Shown here: piece after piece, positions 46,259-56,132 of the stretch
Layout: each line of letters starts with the position of its first letter
How positions within the stretch are numbered: the stretch's first letter is position 1
Origin: Reticulitermes speratus
Lineage: Eukaryota; Arthropoda; Insecta; Blattodea; Rhinotermitidae
Length of the DNA: 64,000 bases
Assembly: GCA_021186555.1 (NCBI GenBank)
Contig: JAJKFL010000042.1
Coordinates: forward strand, 48,306,980 to 48,370,979
Reading direction: 5' to 3'
Notes under the pieces: model-generated
What the model was told of the DNA's origin: nothing
The model's database searches: none
Seen by the model: only the letters and a program-made list of their open reading frames with translations
Translations under genes and position numbers: made by a program

Positions 46259-47130
46259 CTGTGACGTGTATACAAAACACATAGATACACCGTCTGGGAA
46301 GAAAGGAGAGTTTTTGTAACGTTACAACAGGTGGTACGTGTAACAAGAAGTGTGTTTTAAAGTCATGTGTGGTTATGCCGAGGATCACTGCGGAATAAAT
46401 TATACAGAGTGTCCCACTTAAAACCGGCCCACTTTCTTGATTTCATCATGCAAGCCGACCCTTTTTAATTGGGACACCCTGTATATCACAAACTGTAGCT
46501 AAGGCACAGTGAGTGTGATATTAAGGGAACGAATGTGGGTTTAGCATTTTGATGTATTTTTTGCTATAATTCCTGTGACGTGTATACAAAACACATAGAT
46601 ACACAGTCTGGGAAGAAAGGAGAGCTTTTGTAACGTTATAACAGGTGGTACTTGTAACAAGAAGTGTGCTTTAAAGTCATGTGTGGTTATGCCGAGGATC
46701 ACTGCGGAATAAATTATACAGAGTGTCCCACTTAAAACCGTCCGTTTTAAGTGGGACATCCTGTATATCACAAACTGTAGCTAAGGCACAGTGAGTGTGA
46801 TATTAAGGGAACGAATGTGGGTTTAGCATTTTGATGTATTTTTTGCTATAATTCCTGTGACGTGTATACAAAACACATAGATACACCATCTGGGAAGAAA
46901 GGAGAGTTTCTGTAACGTTATAACAGGTGGTACGTGTAACAAGAAGTGTGCTTTAAAGTCATGTGTGGTTATGCCGAGGATCACTACGGAATAAATTATA
47001 CAGAGTGTCCCACTTAAAACCGTCCGTTTTAAGTGGGACACCCTGTATATCACAAACTGTAGCTAAGGCACATTGAGTGTGATATTAAGGGAACGAATGT
47101 GGGTTTAGCATTTTTATGTATTTTTTGCTA
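46259..47130. repeat. 282-bp tandem repeat, 3 copies, carrying a MITE
   Basis: Units begin near 46259, 46575 and 46857 with GTGACGTGTATACAAAACAC. They include CTGGGAAGAAAGGAGAG, GTAACAAGAAGTGTG and GCCGAGGATCACT. Each holds a mariner-type MITE: full (81 bp, 46403-46483) in unit 1, shrunk to 49 bp in units 2 and 3 (46717-46765, 46999-47047). The shrunken forms keep only the TIR tips. The segment from ACAAAACACATA to GGGCTTTAAA is homologous to the end module of the 114-bp satellite at 48086-49740. Confidence 0.9.
46403..46483. mobile_element. 81-bp mariner-type MITE inside the 282-bp repeat
   Basis: TIRs TACAGAGTGTCCCACTTAA and TTAATTGGGACACCCTGTA, TA-flanked, interior CTTTCTTGATTTCATCATGC as at 19035-19115. 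Units 2 and 3 of the host repeat carry the same insertion site with 32 bp of the interior removed, leaving nearly perfect 49-bp hairpins. Confidence 0.8.
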
Positions 47131-47683
47131 TAATCCAACACATTTATCCACCAACTCCAGTTCTAATTAGCTTATAATAGTCCCGTAACCGCAATACGAT
47201 GAAATGGGTATATCGATTCGCTTTTAGCCTTCTAATGAAATGCCTCCCTCCCCTTCTGCACGTAACGTGGATGCACGTAGAGGGCTCTAACCTTTCGCTT
47301 TCATGGGTTGATGATTACCAATGGTAAGCAGTGCAATAGGAACTTCATTAACGGTACATCCGGTAACAAAACTCGCGGCTGGAATATCAGATGTTTACAC
47401 AACAAAATTCATTTCAGATTTTCAGCGGAATTATATGTAATTGTATAATAATTACAGAAAGTTATTGTAGTGAACGTATATTCGTGTATAACGTCATGTT
47501 ACAAAGTGTAGCAACCTTCATATTCTGAGGGCGAGTGACCAACTTCCTTCCACGCCGTTTTCTGGTCTTTATCCATTATCCATTTCATCATACACTGCGC
47601 TGGTGAAGTGTCGTTAAATAAATCAAGTGTAAAAATTAAACTTGCCTCTTTTCCTGATTAAGCACCACCCTTTGAAATTGTAT

Positions 47684-47835
47684 GGGGACGTGGAGGTAGG
47701 GATTTATTCAGTTTTAACTTAGGAACAATAAAACGTTGCCTTCTCAGTTTCACGTCCCGGCTGCTTTACCTCCAGGGAAGTATTCCCCTCTACGCATTGC
47801 GTAATATACTTTAGGAGCTCCACAGTAGGTCTGGA
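47684..47835 (-). mobile_element. SINE family C fragment (diverged)
   Basis: Contains the complement of the C body: GTCCCGGCTGCTTTACCTCC and AAGTATTCCCCTCTACGCAT. The GTGGAGGTAGGGATTTATTC tail is at the left. No head. Confidence 0.45.
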
Positions 47836-48085
47836 AGCAATGATAAATACAAAACTCTTGCCCCTTTTCGCGGATAGAACCTCGATTCTTCATACATCCT
47901 GAGCCTAGTCACTATATTGCCCGAAATATCATAAATAATGTAAAATAAATTTAAATTAGTACAGTAATTGAGACTATTCTTAGAGGAATTTATTTACAAT
48001 AATCCTCTACTGTTACACTCCTCACGTTATGAGTGTCAATCCCTTAAAGACTAAAATTAAGCTGAATTTTATTTAAAGATTCAGC

Positions 48086-49740
48086 TCGTACCGCGCAGTA
48101 AACATACTCCGTCTCAGTTATACAAACCAGTCAGTTAATGCTGTACAGTGAAATAATCGCTGTTTGTTCTGAGATCCACACAAAACACATAAATACAGTC
48201 CGTACCGCGCAGTAAACATACTCCGTCTCAGTTATACAAACCAGTCAGATAATGCTGTACAGTGAAATAATTGCTGTTTGTTCTGAGATCCACACAAAAC
48301 ACATAAATACAGTCCGTACCGCGCAGTAAACACACTCCGTCTCAGTTATACAAACCAGTCAGTTAATGTTGTACAGTGAAATAATCGCTGTTTGTTCTGA
48401 GATCCACACAAAACACATAACTACAGTCCGTACCGCGCAGTAAACACACTCCGTCTCAGTTATACAAACCAGTCAGATAATGCTGTACAGTGAAATAATT
48501 GCTGTTTGTTCTGAGATCCACACAAAACACATAAATACAGTCCGTACCGCGCAGTAAACACACTCCGTCTCAGTTATACAAACCAGTCAGTTAATGCTGT
48601 ACAGTGAAATAATCGCTGTTTGTTCTGAGATCCACACAAAACACATAACTACAGTCCGTACCGCGCAGTAAACACACTCCGTCTCAGTTATACAAACCAG
48701 TCAGTTAATGCTGTACAGTGAAATAATCGCTGTTTGTTCCGAGATCCACACAAAACACATAAATACACTGTGTGGGCAGAACGTAGAATTGTTCAATGTT
48801 AAACGTGGAGGTACATATAGTAACCACTGGGCTTTAAAGTGTTAATATACATTGTACACAAATACAGTCCGTACCGCGCAGTAAACACACTCCGTCTCAG
48901 TTATACAAAACAGTCAGTTAATGCTGTACAGTGAAATAATCGCTGTTTGTTCTGAGATCCACACAAAACACATAAATACAGTTCGTACCGCGCAGTAAAC
49001 ACACTCCGTCTCAGTTATACAAACCAGTCAGTTAATGCTGTACAGTGAAATAATCGCTGTTTGTTCTGAGATCCACACAAAACACATAACTACAGCTCGT
49101 ACCGCGCAGTAAACACACTCCGTCTCAGTTATACAAACCAGTCAGTTAATGTTGTACAGTGAAATAATCGCTTTTGTTCTAAGATCCACACAAAACACAT
49201 AAATACAGTCCGTACCGCGCAGTAAACACACTCCGTCTCAGTTATACAAACCAGTCAGTTAATGTTGTACAGTGAAATAATCGCTTTTGTTCTAAGATCC
49301 ACACAAAACACATAAATACAGTCCGTACCGCGCAGTAAACACACTCCGTCTCAGTTATACAAACCAGTCAGTTAATGTTGTACAGTGAAATAATCGCTTT
49401 TGTTCTAAGATCCACACAAAACACATAAATACAGTCCGTACCGCGCAGTAAACACACTCCGTCTCAGTTATACAAACCAGTCAGTTAATGTTGTACAGTG
49501 AAATAATCGCTTTTGTTCTAAGATCCACACAAAACACATAAATACAGTCCGTACCGCGCAGTAAACACACTCCGTCTCAGTTATACAAACCAGTCAGTTA
49601 ATGTTGTACAGTGAAATAATCGCTGTTTGTTCTAAGATCCACACAAAACACATAAATACACTGTGTGGGCAGAACGTAGAATTGTTCAATGTTAAACGTG
49701 GAGGTACATATAGTAACCACTGGGCTTTAAATGGTTAAAT
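48086..49740. repeat. 114-bp satellite with a higher-order structure, ~13 units
   Basis: The landmark CCGCGCAGTAAACA recurs at 48091, 48205, 48319, 48433, 48547, 48661, then 48874, 48988 and on to ~49556. Units include CACACTCCGTCTCAGTTATA and GTTAATG(C/T)TGTACAGTG. Two blocks of six and seven units each end in the same ~90-bp module (ACTGTGTGGGCAGAACGTAG ... CCACTGGGCTTTAAA at ~48763 and ~49663), giving a ~900-bp higher-order period. In block 2 most units share a TCGCTTTTGTTCTAAG deletion variant, showing local homogenisation. Confidence 0.95.
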
Positions 49741-50052
49741 TCACTCTGTCATCGAGCCTTCTGTCGGTCCTTCTGTGTGCATAACACGACTCGAGGATCG
49801 CTGCCAAGATTTTCATCGAATCTTCTAATGCGACGATTTACTGCAGCTTGTTTACAGTTCAAATTACATTTAGATAAGCAGTTTTAATTACCACTTTGCA
49901 TGAAGACGTACAAACAGTTCTATCGCATGTCGAACAAAATCTCGTTAAATATTTATCGAAGGGAAAAAAATTTTGGATCAAAGTTCTCAGTGAAGAATAA
50001 AACACACTCTTACTGGCCAACAAAATTTTCTCCGAGCGTAATAATGGTTTTG

Positions 50053-50470
50053 TCGCCCTCGGTGGACTAGTGGTTAGCGTGCTCGCCACTGGACCCAAGG
50101 TTCGTGGGTTCGATCCCGACCGAGGGCGATGGATTTTTAAGGGTGATAAACATCCGAAGCACCACTTCCTTCTGAGGGGAAGTAAAGCCGTCGGTCCCAT
50201 GTCGTAGATTTACGGCATGTAAAAGAACCTTACGGGCATGAATAGAACTAGTAGTGCTTGTAAGCGAAATTCAGCGGCCTTTTCTCACCCAAGTCTCCTG
50301 ACTGCCTGCCAGTTGGCTCTGGCACTCACATCATAATTGAGTATAACTTGTGCGGTCAGTGGGCTGGTCACTCACTACATCAACGCACATGACCATAGAA
50401 ACCTCCGAAAGGAGGCCCCTATGCTCCGCGTTGGAGCGACAGGGACAGACAACAACAACAACAACAATAA
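50053..50470 (+). mobile_element. Long tRNA-derived SINE, family E
   Basis: Head TCGCCCTCGGTGGACTAGTG ... GTGGGTTCGATCCCGACCGA. The first 11 bases pair with ACCGAGGGCGA, longer than a 7-bp acceptor stem, and no normal anticodon stem forms, so it is not an intact tRNA gene. Body: GAAGCACCACTTCCTTCTG, AAGCCGTCGGTCCCATGTCG, TAAAAGAACCTTACGGGCAT, CAGTGGGCTGGTCACTCAC, GAAACCTCCGAAAGGAGGCC. Ends in an ACA(ACA)n tail at 50450-50468. Confidence 0.85.
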
Positions 50471-50639
50471 TGGTTTTCGCTACAATACAAATAATACACA
50501 CTGTCTGTTCATTTGCGAAATTTTATATTCAACAATAACAATATTTTTTTATATTGTTCATTCCGTGCATTGACGATAACTAATTCGGAACATACAGCTA
50601 ACAAAATGCACAATAGTCTTTCTGATATATTTATATTAT

Positions 50640-51080
50640 AATATCACACTGAATATTGCTACGTGTTTCGATCCCCAAGGGCTCATCATCACGGAACCAA
50701 CCACAACAATGCTGCATAAAACTAAATTAGCAATTTTTGTAAACGGTAGGTATGATGTAAAACAGTCAAATAGTTGAAATTTAAACACTTCTTTTTATGA
50801 TTAGTTGTTACAATTGTACTGGATATTGAAATGTGCCTACGTGCTGTGTTTTCGTTCGTTAAGTACGTAGGCTGCATCCGAGATACTGTATATCGATATG
50901 CCAGTACACTTATACAATTATTCTACAAAAATACTGTCTATACTTTTAACTAGTTGAATCTTTTAAATCATGCCTACTGTGTATAAATGTTGCTAATTTA
51001 GTTTTATGCAGTATTATTTTGGTTTATTCCCTGATGATGATCCCGTGGGGATCGAAACATGTAGTAATATTCAATGTGGT
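50640..51080. mobile_element. Inverted-repeat element with hammerhead-like motifs (P5)
   Basis: Left arm (50640-50700) CACTGAATATTGCTACGTGT mirrors right arm GAAACATGTAGTAATATTCA (51054-51073). A degraded motif in the left arm (minus strand, core GTGATGA at 50686-50692, GAAA at 50666-50669) faces a better one at 51024-51069. About 330 bp of AT-rich sequence lies between. Confidence 0.65.
51024..51069 (+). ncRNA. Hammerhead-ribozyme-like motif with a distinct stem I
   Basis: CTGATGA 51031-51037, T. Stem II GATCCC/GGGATC (51039-51044/51048-51053), GAAA 51054-51057, CATG 51058-51061, TA 51062-51063. Stem I TATTCC (51025-51030) against GTAATA (51064-51069) pairs in five of six positions. Its sequence differs from the CCCC/GGGG copies while pairing is kept. 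Confidence 0.6.
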
Positions 51081-51514
51081 TCCCTAATACAAGTGTGTAA
51101 CAAACGGGATTGTTTATGTTGTTGTTCTGAGTGTTGCGAATTAATAACAATGGTCTACACATTTCTGTGCACAAATAACCGTCTTATAGACGTACAATAT
51201 GCTTAGCGAAATCTCACATTTTTGGTAACAATTAAACAAAATTTTTTACCAACTGAATTTATCAGTTTTTGTGTATATAAATAAATTTAATTAAAATACA
51301 ACTGAATACGCTGCTAGAGCCTTTATTTAATGAATAAGCAGTCGCGGACAACCGACAAGGGGCCACGGACCTGGACTGATTCTTTGCTCAGGATAGGGAC
51401 AGGTGGCAGGCTCTTGTGAATGCGGCAATGAACCTTCGGTTTCCATAAAACGCGGGGACTTTCTTGACTAGCTGAGGACCTGTTAGCTTCTCAAGAAGGA
51501 CTCTGCTCCATGTC

Positions 51515-51699
51515 GTTAGTTAGTTAGTTAGTTAAATGCCAATGTCCATGGAGTTAGTTAGTTATTTAGTTAAATGCCAATGTCCATAGAGTTAGTTATT
51601 TAGTTAAATGCCAATGTCCATGGAGTTAGTTAGTTAGTTAGTTAAATGCCAATGTCTATGGAGTTAGTTAGTTATTTAGTTAAATGCGAATGTCCATGG

Positions 51700-51731
<32 letters not shown>

Positions 51732-51795
51732 GAATGCCAATGTCCATGGAGTTAGTTAGTTAGTTAGTTAGTTAGTTAAATGCCAGTGTCTATGG

Positions 51796-51828
<33 letters not shown>

Positions 51829-51850
51829 AATGCCAATGTCTATGGAGTTA
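51515..51850. repeat. GTTA-type repeat with a 20-bp spacer unit
   Basis: (GTTA)n runs alternate with AATGCCAATGTCCATGGA or AATGCCAATGTCTATGGA. Eight or so units of 38-60 bp, growing by addition of GTTA. Not the arthropod TTAGG telomere repeat. Confidence 0.9.
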
Positions 51851-52106
51851 GTCACCCGTCCAAAGGAACACACAGGAAACCTCTGTAACACAGAACTATA
51901 ATTTTTTAACGTAAAGCAACTGTATATGTACGGACTGCCCTTAGGGTTCGTGTGTTTGAACGCCGGACTGCTGTCTAGAAGTCAGTCTGCATCAGGAAGG
52001 TCCTGCGACCGGCCGGCTGGAATTAGATTGTGCGTGCTGTTTCTGGGTCTTGGAGCAAGTGCTGATTGGTAACAAAAATCCGCGTTGCACTGCATGCTTA
52101 CCATGC

Positions 52107-52375
52107 TCATTCATTCTGCAGTCTGTCTTACGACAGGTCCGTAGCCTCTTCCAAAGCGAGTTCTCCACAGGGTGCGATCTAGTACTTCCTCTTTCAATTT
52201 CCAGTATCTTCTCTTTTCCTTAAGGTCATCCAGTAGCTGCTTACGCCTTCTTCCTCGTCTTCCCGTCATTTCTATCCTTCCCTCTAACTTTCCTTCAATC
52301 ACGTGTTTCAGAAGGCAGTTTCTACGCAAGATGTGACCAATCCAGTTAGCCTTTCTTATTTTTATTCTTCTCATG
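52107..52375 (-). mobile_element. Non-LTR retrotransposon 3' tail, copy 3
   Basis: Minus strand encodes IRKANWIGHILRRNCLLKHV ... GRRGRRRKQLLDDLKEKRRY ... GPVVRQTAE stop, as at 770-1386, with the GAAT tail at the left end. The open frame continues to 52542 only through unrelated sequence. Confidence 0.85.
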
Positions 52376-52734
52376 CTACCCTCCTGAAAATTAAGTTCAA
52401 AATTTTCTCCAAAATGAAGCCCTACAAATGTTATCAAAATTTCCACATAATGCAACCCTCCAAATACAAAATTCAAAATTGAGCCCCCTCTGCGCGATTT
52501 CTGTTCCCTGCTGCAGACTCCCAACATTCCATTTTCCCCCACTTTACCTTATTCGCTTCTTAAAGCTCAACGTGACCTAAAACCTACCTTTGCCAGCAGG
52601 ACGAGCGGGCATTTTGTGGGTCTTAGTGTTAAGGCCATACGCAGCAGTTCTTTTTTTTTTTCAAGTGTTATTTAAAGACGCTGTCTGTATTTAAAATTGC
52701 ATAGCGTCGATGACAGATGAGTGTATATGGAGCA

Positions 52735-52885
52735 TTTGTAGAATGTTATTGGCAGGGGAAAAACCGAGTTACTTGGAGAAACCCCGGTCCCGGTGTTACT
52801 TTTTCCACCATAAATCCCACACGGAGTGGCTCGGAATTGAATCCGGGCCTCTTCAGTGAAAGGCTGATGACTAATACATGTGATG
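52735..52885 (-). mobile_element. SINE family A (copy 6, diverged)
   Basis: Complement of the A body: GGCAGGGGAAAAACCGAGTT, ACCCCGGTCCCGGTGTTACT, CCACCATAAATCCCACACGG. Degraded B box GGAATTGAATCCGGGCC. Confidence 0.65.
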
Positions 52886-53364
52886 TGGCACTGATCTCCG
52901 CTGTAACCGGAACACATTGTGTCCCCTGAACACTGGAACATTTATTTATCTTAGGTTATCATTGAAAACTTTGCTTTTGGAAAGTCTCTATTCACAAGTA
53001 CTGATCTTACATTAAGCTGAATGTTATCACGCCTCAGCCAATTGCCTCTGTAAACCAGACATAATATTCAATTGAATTTGGCCGTTTATAGCTCATTTCA
53101 CTTTTTATGATAGGAGTGTGGACAAGAAAGGCTCTGTTGCTATCACGTTTGTTTCGAAGTAAAGTTTGTGACATGTAAAAGCAATTTCAAAACACTGCTT
53201 TACCGAAACACACGATTCGCCCTCAGTGAATAAAATTTGGACTTTATCTACCCTGTTTTGTGCTGTGGAAGATACTTCAAATTGGATCGCAGTGCACCAG
53301 TTTCTGGTAACATTAACGTAACCTAAGATAATAAAAGCAAGTGTTATGTATATATTTAGGTTTA

Positions 53365-53486
53365 TACAGGGAGTTTTCTTAACTCGGGACTGAGCAGGAC
53401 ATTACAGGCGGCGTTATATTTCGCTATGCAGCAACGTCTCCCGGTCTACGACGAGGAGTATCGCGATAAAAATAAAACTCCCTGTA
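53365..53486. mobile_element. 122-bp MITE with TACAGGGAGTTTT ends
   Basis: Starts TACAGGGAGTTTTCTTA and ends AATAAAACTCCCTGTA. TIRs of ~13 bp flanked by AT-rich sequence. No coding capacity. TA-flanked TACAGGG termini suggest a Tc1/mariner relative. Confidence 0.7.
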
Positions 53487-53544
53487 GAATACAAATTGAT
53501 GTACACTACGAGTGGGTTACGCTTTAAGCTGGACACCCTGTATC

Positions 53545-53775
53545 TCAGCCAGTATAGTGACTAGTTATGGACTGAACGACTGTGGGTGCAGGGTTTGATT
53601 CCCGGCAAGAATAGATATGTTTCACTTTTCCAAGGCGTCCAGACGAGCTCTGTGGCTCACCCGGGCTCTTGGCTTAAATCGACAGAGAAATGAAGCTGAT
53701 CACTCCACTCCAGCTGGTGTCGAACTTAAAAATGCGTGGAGCCATACCTCCTTACGTTTTCGTATTGTAGGCTTT
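53545..53775 (+). mobile_element. SINE family C (diverged copy)
   Basis: Head ATCTCAGCCAGTATAGTGAC, B box GCAGGGTTTGATTCCCGGC, body AAGGCGTCCAGACGAGCTCT, GGCTCACCCGGGCTCT, tail GCGTGGAGCCATACCTCC. The sequence just before it (GCTGGACACCCTGTATC) is one end of a mariner-type MITE. Confidence 0.7.
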
Positions 53776-54006
53776 TAAGCAGAAGGAAAACTTTATTTAT
53801 TGATACAGTCTGTAGCTCAGATTATATACCGTTGAATGACAGGATTACTAGTGAACAATGAAATGTAAGGGATGTGAAAGGAAACGGTAGTGGCGTAATT
53901 TAAAGTATTAATTTTGTCAATATGGAGTTGTTTCATCCCGCAGCGCGAATATTCAAGTGATTAGCAGTAAAGATATCTCAGTACAACGCTGTTTGTTGGT
54001 TGATAA

Positions 54007-54088
54007 TACAGGGTATACACAAAATAATGGTGCGGTTTATATGTATATATACATATAAAACGCACCATTCTTTTATGTATACTCTGTA
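54007..54088. mobile_element. 82-bp hairpin MITE derived from the 35181-35772 family
   Basis: TIRs TACAGGGTATACACAAAATA and its complement (TTCTTTTATGTATACTCTGTA), then GGTGCGGTTT / AAACGCACC. The interior is reduced to a TATATGTATATATACATATA palindrome. The terminal bases match the larger transposon at 35181. Confidence 0.8.
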
Positions 54089-54279
54089 TAACATCGTGTA
54101 CGGAATTTGTATTAAAGCGTCATCAGAGTAATAAATAATTACCACACGACGCCGTGTAATTACCCAGAAGACTACAGATTTCAGAGTAATAAAAATTGTA
54201 CGGCCTGTAATTGTAATTAATTACAACACAAAAAATAATGGCATTTTAATGAACTGTAATTATGCTTCACGCAACTTTC

Positions 54280-54326
54280 TATAGCCTGATAATGACTTAA
54301 GATAGAAGCCGAAACATGTAGCTGTA
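54280..54326 (+). ncRNA. Hammerhead-like motif with a covarying stem I
   Basis: Stem I TATAGC/GCTGTA (54280-54285/54321-54326), all six positions paired with one T-G wobble. Core CTGATAA (54286-54292; the G is replaced by A). T, weak stem II, GAAA 54311-54314, CATG, TA 54319-54320. It lies ~250 bp upstream of the next Cav3 exon. Confidence 0.45.
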
Positions 54327-54493
54327 TTACCAACTAACAAACAATGCAGTGCTCACATCACTCTAACATATTATCCCTGCATTTAGCTGAGCTGCGAACC
54401 GAGATTTGAACCCAGGACTTCCTGAATCCAAAACAGGAGTACAAAGCACTCAGTTTTATGTCTTTTATTTCCCTTCGTGAGATTGTTGTGCAA

Positions 54494-54592
54494 ATTCTGT
54501 TCGTGTTTCAGGTATGTAGCTCACAAATTCTGTTCGTGTTTCAGGTATGTAGCTCACAAATTCTGTTCGTGTTTCAGGTATGTAGCTCACCT
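54494..54592 (+). promoter_or_regulatory. Triplicated 3' splice site of the last Cav3 exon
   Basis: A 33-bp unit spanning the intron-exon junction (TTCTGTTCGTGTTTCAG, then GTATGTAGCTCACAAA) is present three times. It gives identical acceptors at 54511/54512, 54544/54545 and 54577/54578. Because 33 is a multiple of 3 and the units have no stop, use of the first or second acceptor would add 22 or 11 residues (YVAHKFCSCFR per unit) before LWRR. Each acceptor is followed directly by GTATGT, a good 5' splice site consensus. Confidence 0.85.
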
Positions 54593-54747
54593 CTGGAGAC
54601 GCAGCAAGAGACGGTTGCTGAAGAAGTACCGACTGTACAAATATAGACGGCAGCAGCTGAGGGAGCAGAAACAGGCAGGGGAGGGGGCGACTACTCCAGT
54701 GATGGGGGCCATCACGCTGCACCAGTACAGGGGCACCAATGGAAGCG
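54578..54747 (+). CDS. Cav3 exon: second gating-brake helix of the I-II linker
   Basis: G + 56 codons + G (counted from the third, most downstream acceptor). The product YVAHLWRRSKRRLLKKYRLY continues into YKYRRQQLREQKQ, then EGATTPVMGAITLHQYRGTN. Following SCYAEIVK of the previous exon, this gives the helix-loop-helix seen after domain I S6 in Cav3 channels. The opening G completes the Lys codon AA|G. Donor AGC G|GTAAG is at 54747/54748, phase 1. The exon start is ambiguous: acceptors 33 and 66 bp upstream are equally good. I chose the downstream one because it gives the conserved spacing; only transcripts can decide. Confidence 0.9.
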
Positions 54748-54866
54748 GTAAGATGCTGTTTTATCTGTTTATGCATGACGCCGTGTAGTTTGGTAAATAA
54801 GCTGCAGACTTTTATCTTCAGAGCAGGATGTAACATTTCGAAGAAAACTGTTACCTTTATCTTCAG

Positions 54867-55168
54867 GGTAAAGGTAAAGGTGTCCCATTACAGGCCTGGA
54901 CAGGCCCTTAGGGTTTCAGGAGGTTGAGGCTCCCAGATTTATAGACAATCGGCACATGAAGGTGGTAAGTTTGTCAGCCCTACGCACCGGCCGCCTTTAC
55001 CTCCAGGAACTATACCTGGTACTCATTTCTGTTAGAAGCTGAGTCGACCCCAGGGCCATAGTGCGACCGGAAGGATTATGTCAATAAAAATTCGAATGAC
55101 ACTATCGGGAATCGAACCCGCTACCTTACGGCTTTTGCGCAGTGCCTCAACCAACTGCGCCACCGCGT
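54867..55168 (-). mobile_element. SINE family B (minus), just after the exon donor
   Basis: Complement of the B consensus: GTCCCATTACAGGCCTGGAC, GCCCTACGCACCGGCCGCC, GTCGACCCCAGGGCCATAGT, CGGGAATCGAACCCGCTACC, CAACTGCGCCACCGCGTG. Starts ~120 bp downstream of the donor at 54747. Confidence 0.85.
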
Positions 55169-55553
55169 GTTTATCTTCAGGGTAGAAATCAATTTTCGAC
55201 GGATCCTGCTTATTTTGGAAGGTAGAAGTAATTGTTTCGATATAATTTACTGCTTATATCTTCAGAATAGAAGCGGTGGAGTTTCGGAATTATCTGCTAC
55301 CTTCTTTATCAGGATAAAACAATTACTCTTACACTGAAAATGGGGATATGAGATTCCTCGAAAACACTGGTATTTATATACCAAACTACACGGCATCCTA
55401 TCCCACAAGACCGCAGTCTTTGCGCTCACGGCAATGAGAATGACCAGCAAGTCAAAGAATGTAAATCTTGGCCTTACATTATCTTAGTGCGTCCCATACT
55501 ACATGGTTATATTATCGATTAATATGTTCTGCTTTGGGTAGACGCATTTCACA

Positions 55554-55640
55554 TTGCAGTCAGTAGAGCGAATGAGATCGGGACTGGAAGACCTTGGTTT
55601 GATTCCCGACAGGGCCGGAATTGTTCTTTCGCCCACCATA
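55554..55640 (+). mobile_element. SINE head fragment (family C-like)
   Basis: CAGTCAGTAGAGCGAATGAG and GGTTTGATTCCCGACAGGGC (B-box-like), followed by a short AGCCTCGCATTCCC body remnant. Weakly conserved. Confidence 0.4.
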
Positions 55641-56132
55641 TTCAGCCTCGCATTCCCCTGTATTCCTGCGACCTTTTATTTGAGATCCATTTTACTGTTA
55701 TCCTCCCATCTGTCCCATTCACTTTTCTCGACCGAAACGTCGTACACGTTTCTCATCTGCCCCCTGCTCGCCACGTCTCCTGCCCTTCACCTGTGGTCAC
55801 TTGGCCCGCTCTGCCTGTCTGCACATTTGCATATGGCAGTCTCTGCAGTCCCAATCTGCATATATCTACATACACACAACAACCAATCTGCCAGCCCGTA
55901 ATCCCATAAGCCTGTCCACACCATTACACTAAACAGCCATCCATAATCGCAAAAGATCTCAGTACGTCCGCATATACTCGTATTCAATGAAGTGTTGGTC
56001 GAATCTTTAATTTGCACCACTTCGGCTGAACATTGCAACAGCTGCTCATTTTAGCGTTTGTGGCCCGATCCAAGGAGACGGTACACAGATTTGCTTATTA
56101 ACTTGGCCACTTGTCCGTCTGTCTGTTTCTCT

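Larger units (their letters stand above)
36164..54577 (+). other. 18.4-kb Cav3 intron
   Basis: Between the S6 exon and the gating-brake helix-2 exon. Filled by the 19-bp minisatellite and its flanking duplication (37158-42330), SINEs, MITEs, satellites with 114- and 282-bp periods and hammerhead-bearing elements. I find nothing in 36450-37150, 38725-39105, 43187-43760, 44411-44930, 45961-46258, 47131-47680, 47836-48085, 49741-50050, 51076-51514 (AT-rich), 51851-52100, 52376-52734 and 52890-53364. Confidence 0.8.

Noticed and set aside
50053..50130. Functional tRNA gene (acceptor-like stem and B box)
   Set aside because: The terminal stem is 11 bp, no proper anticodon stem or loop forms, and the sequence continues into a 400-bp SINE body with an ACA tail.
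51515..51850. Telomere-like repeat (GTTA)n
   Set aside because: The arthropod telomere unit is TTAGG; this is GTTA with longer spacer units and is internal to an intron.
52376..52542. N-terminal extension of the LINE frame at 52111-52542
   Set aside because: The LINE homology ends at ~52375. The rest is a chance in-frame continuation into unrelated sequence.
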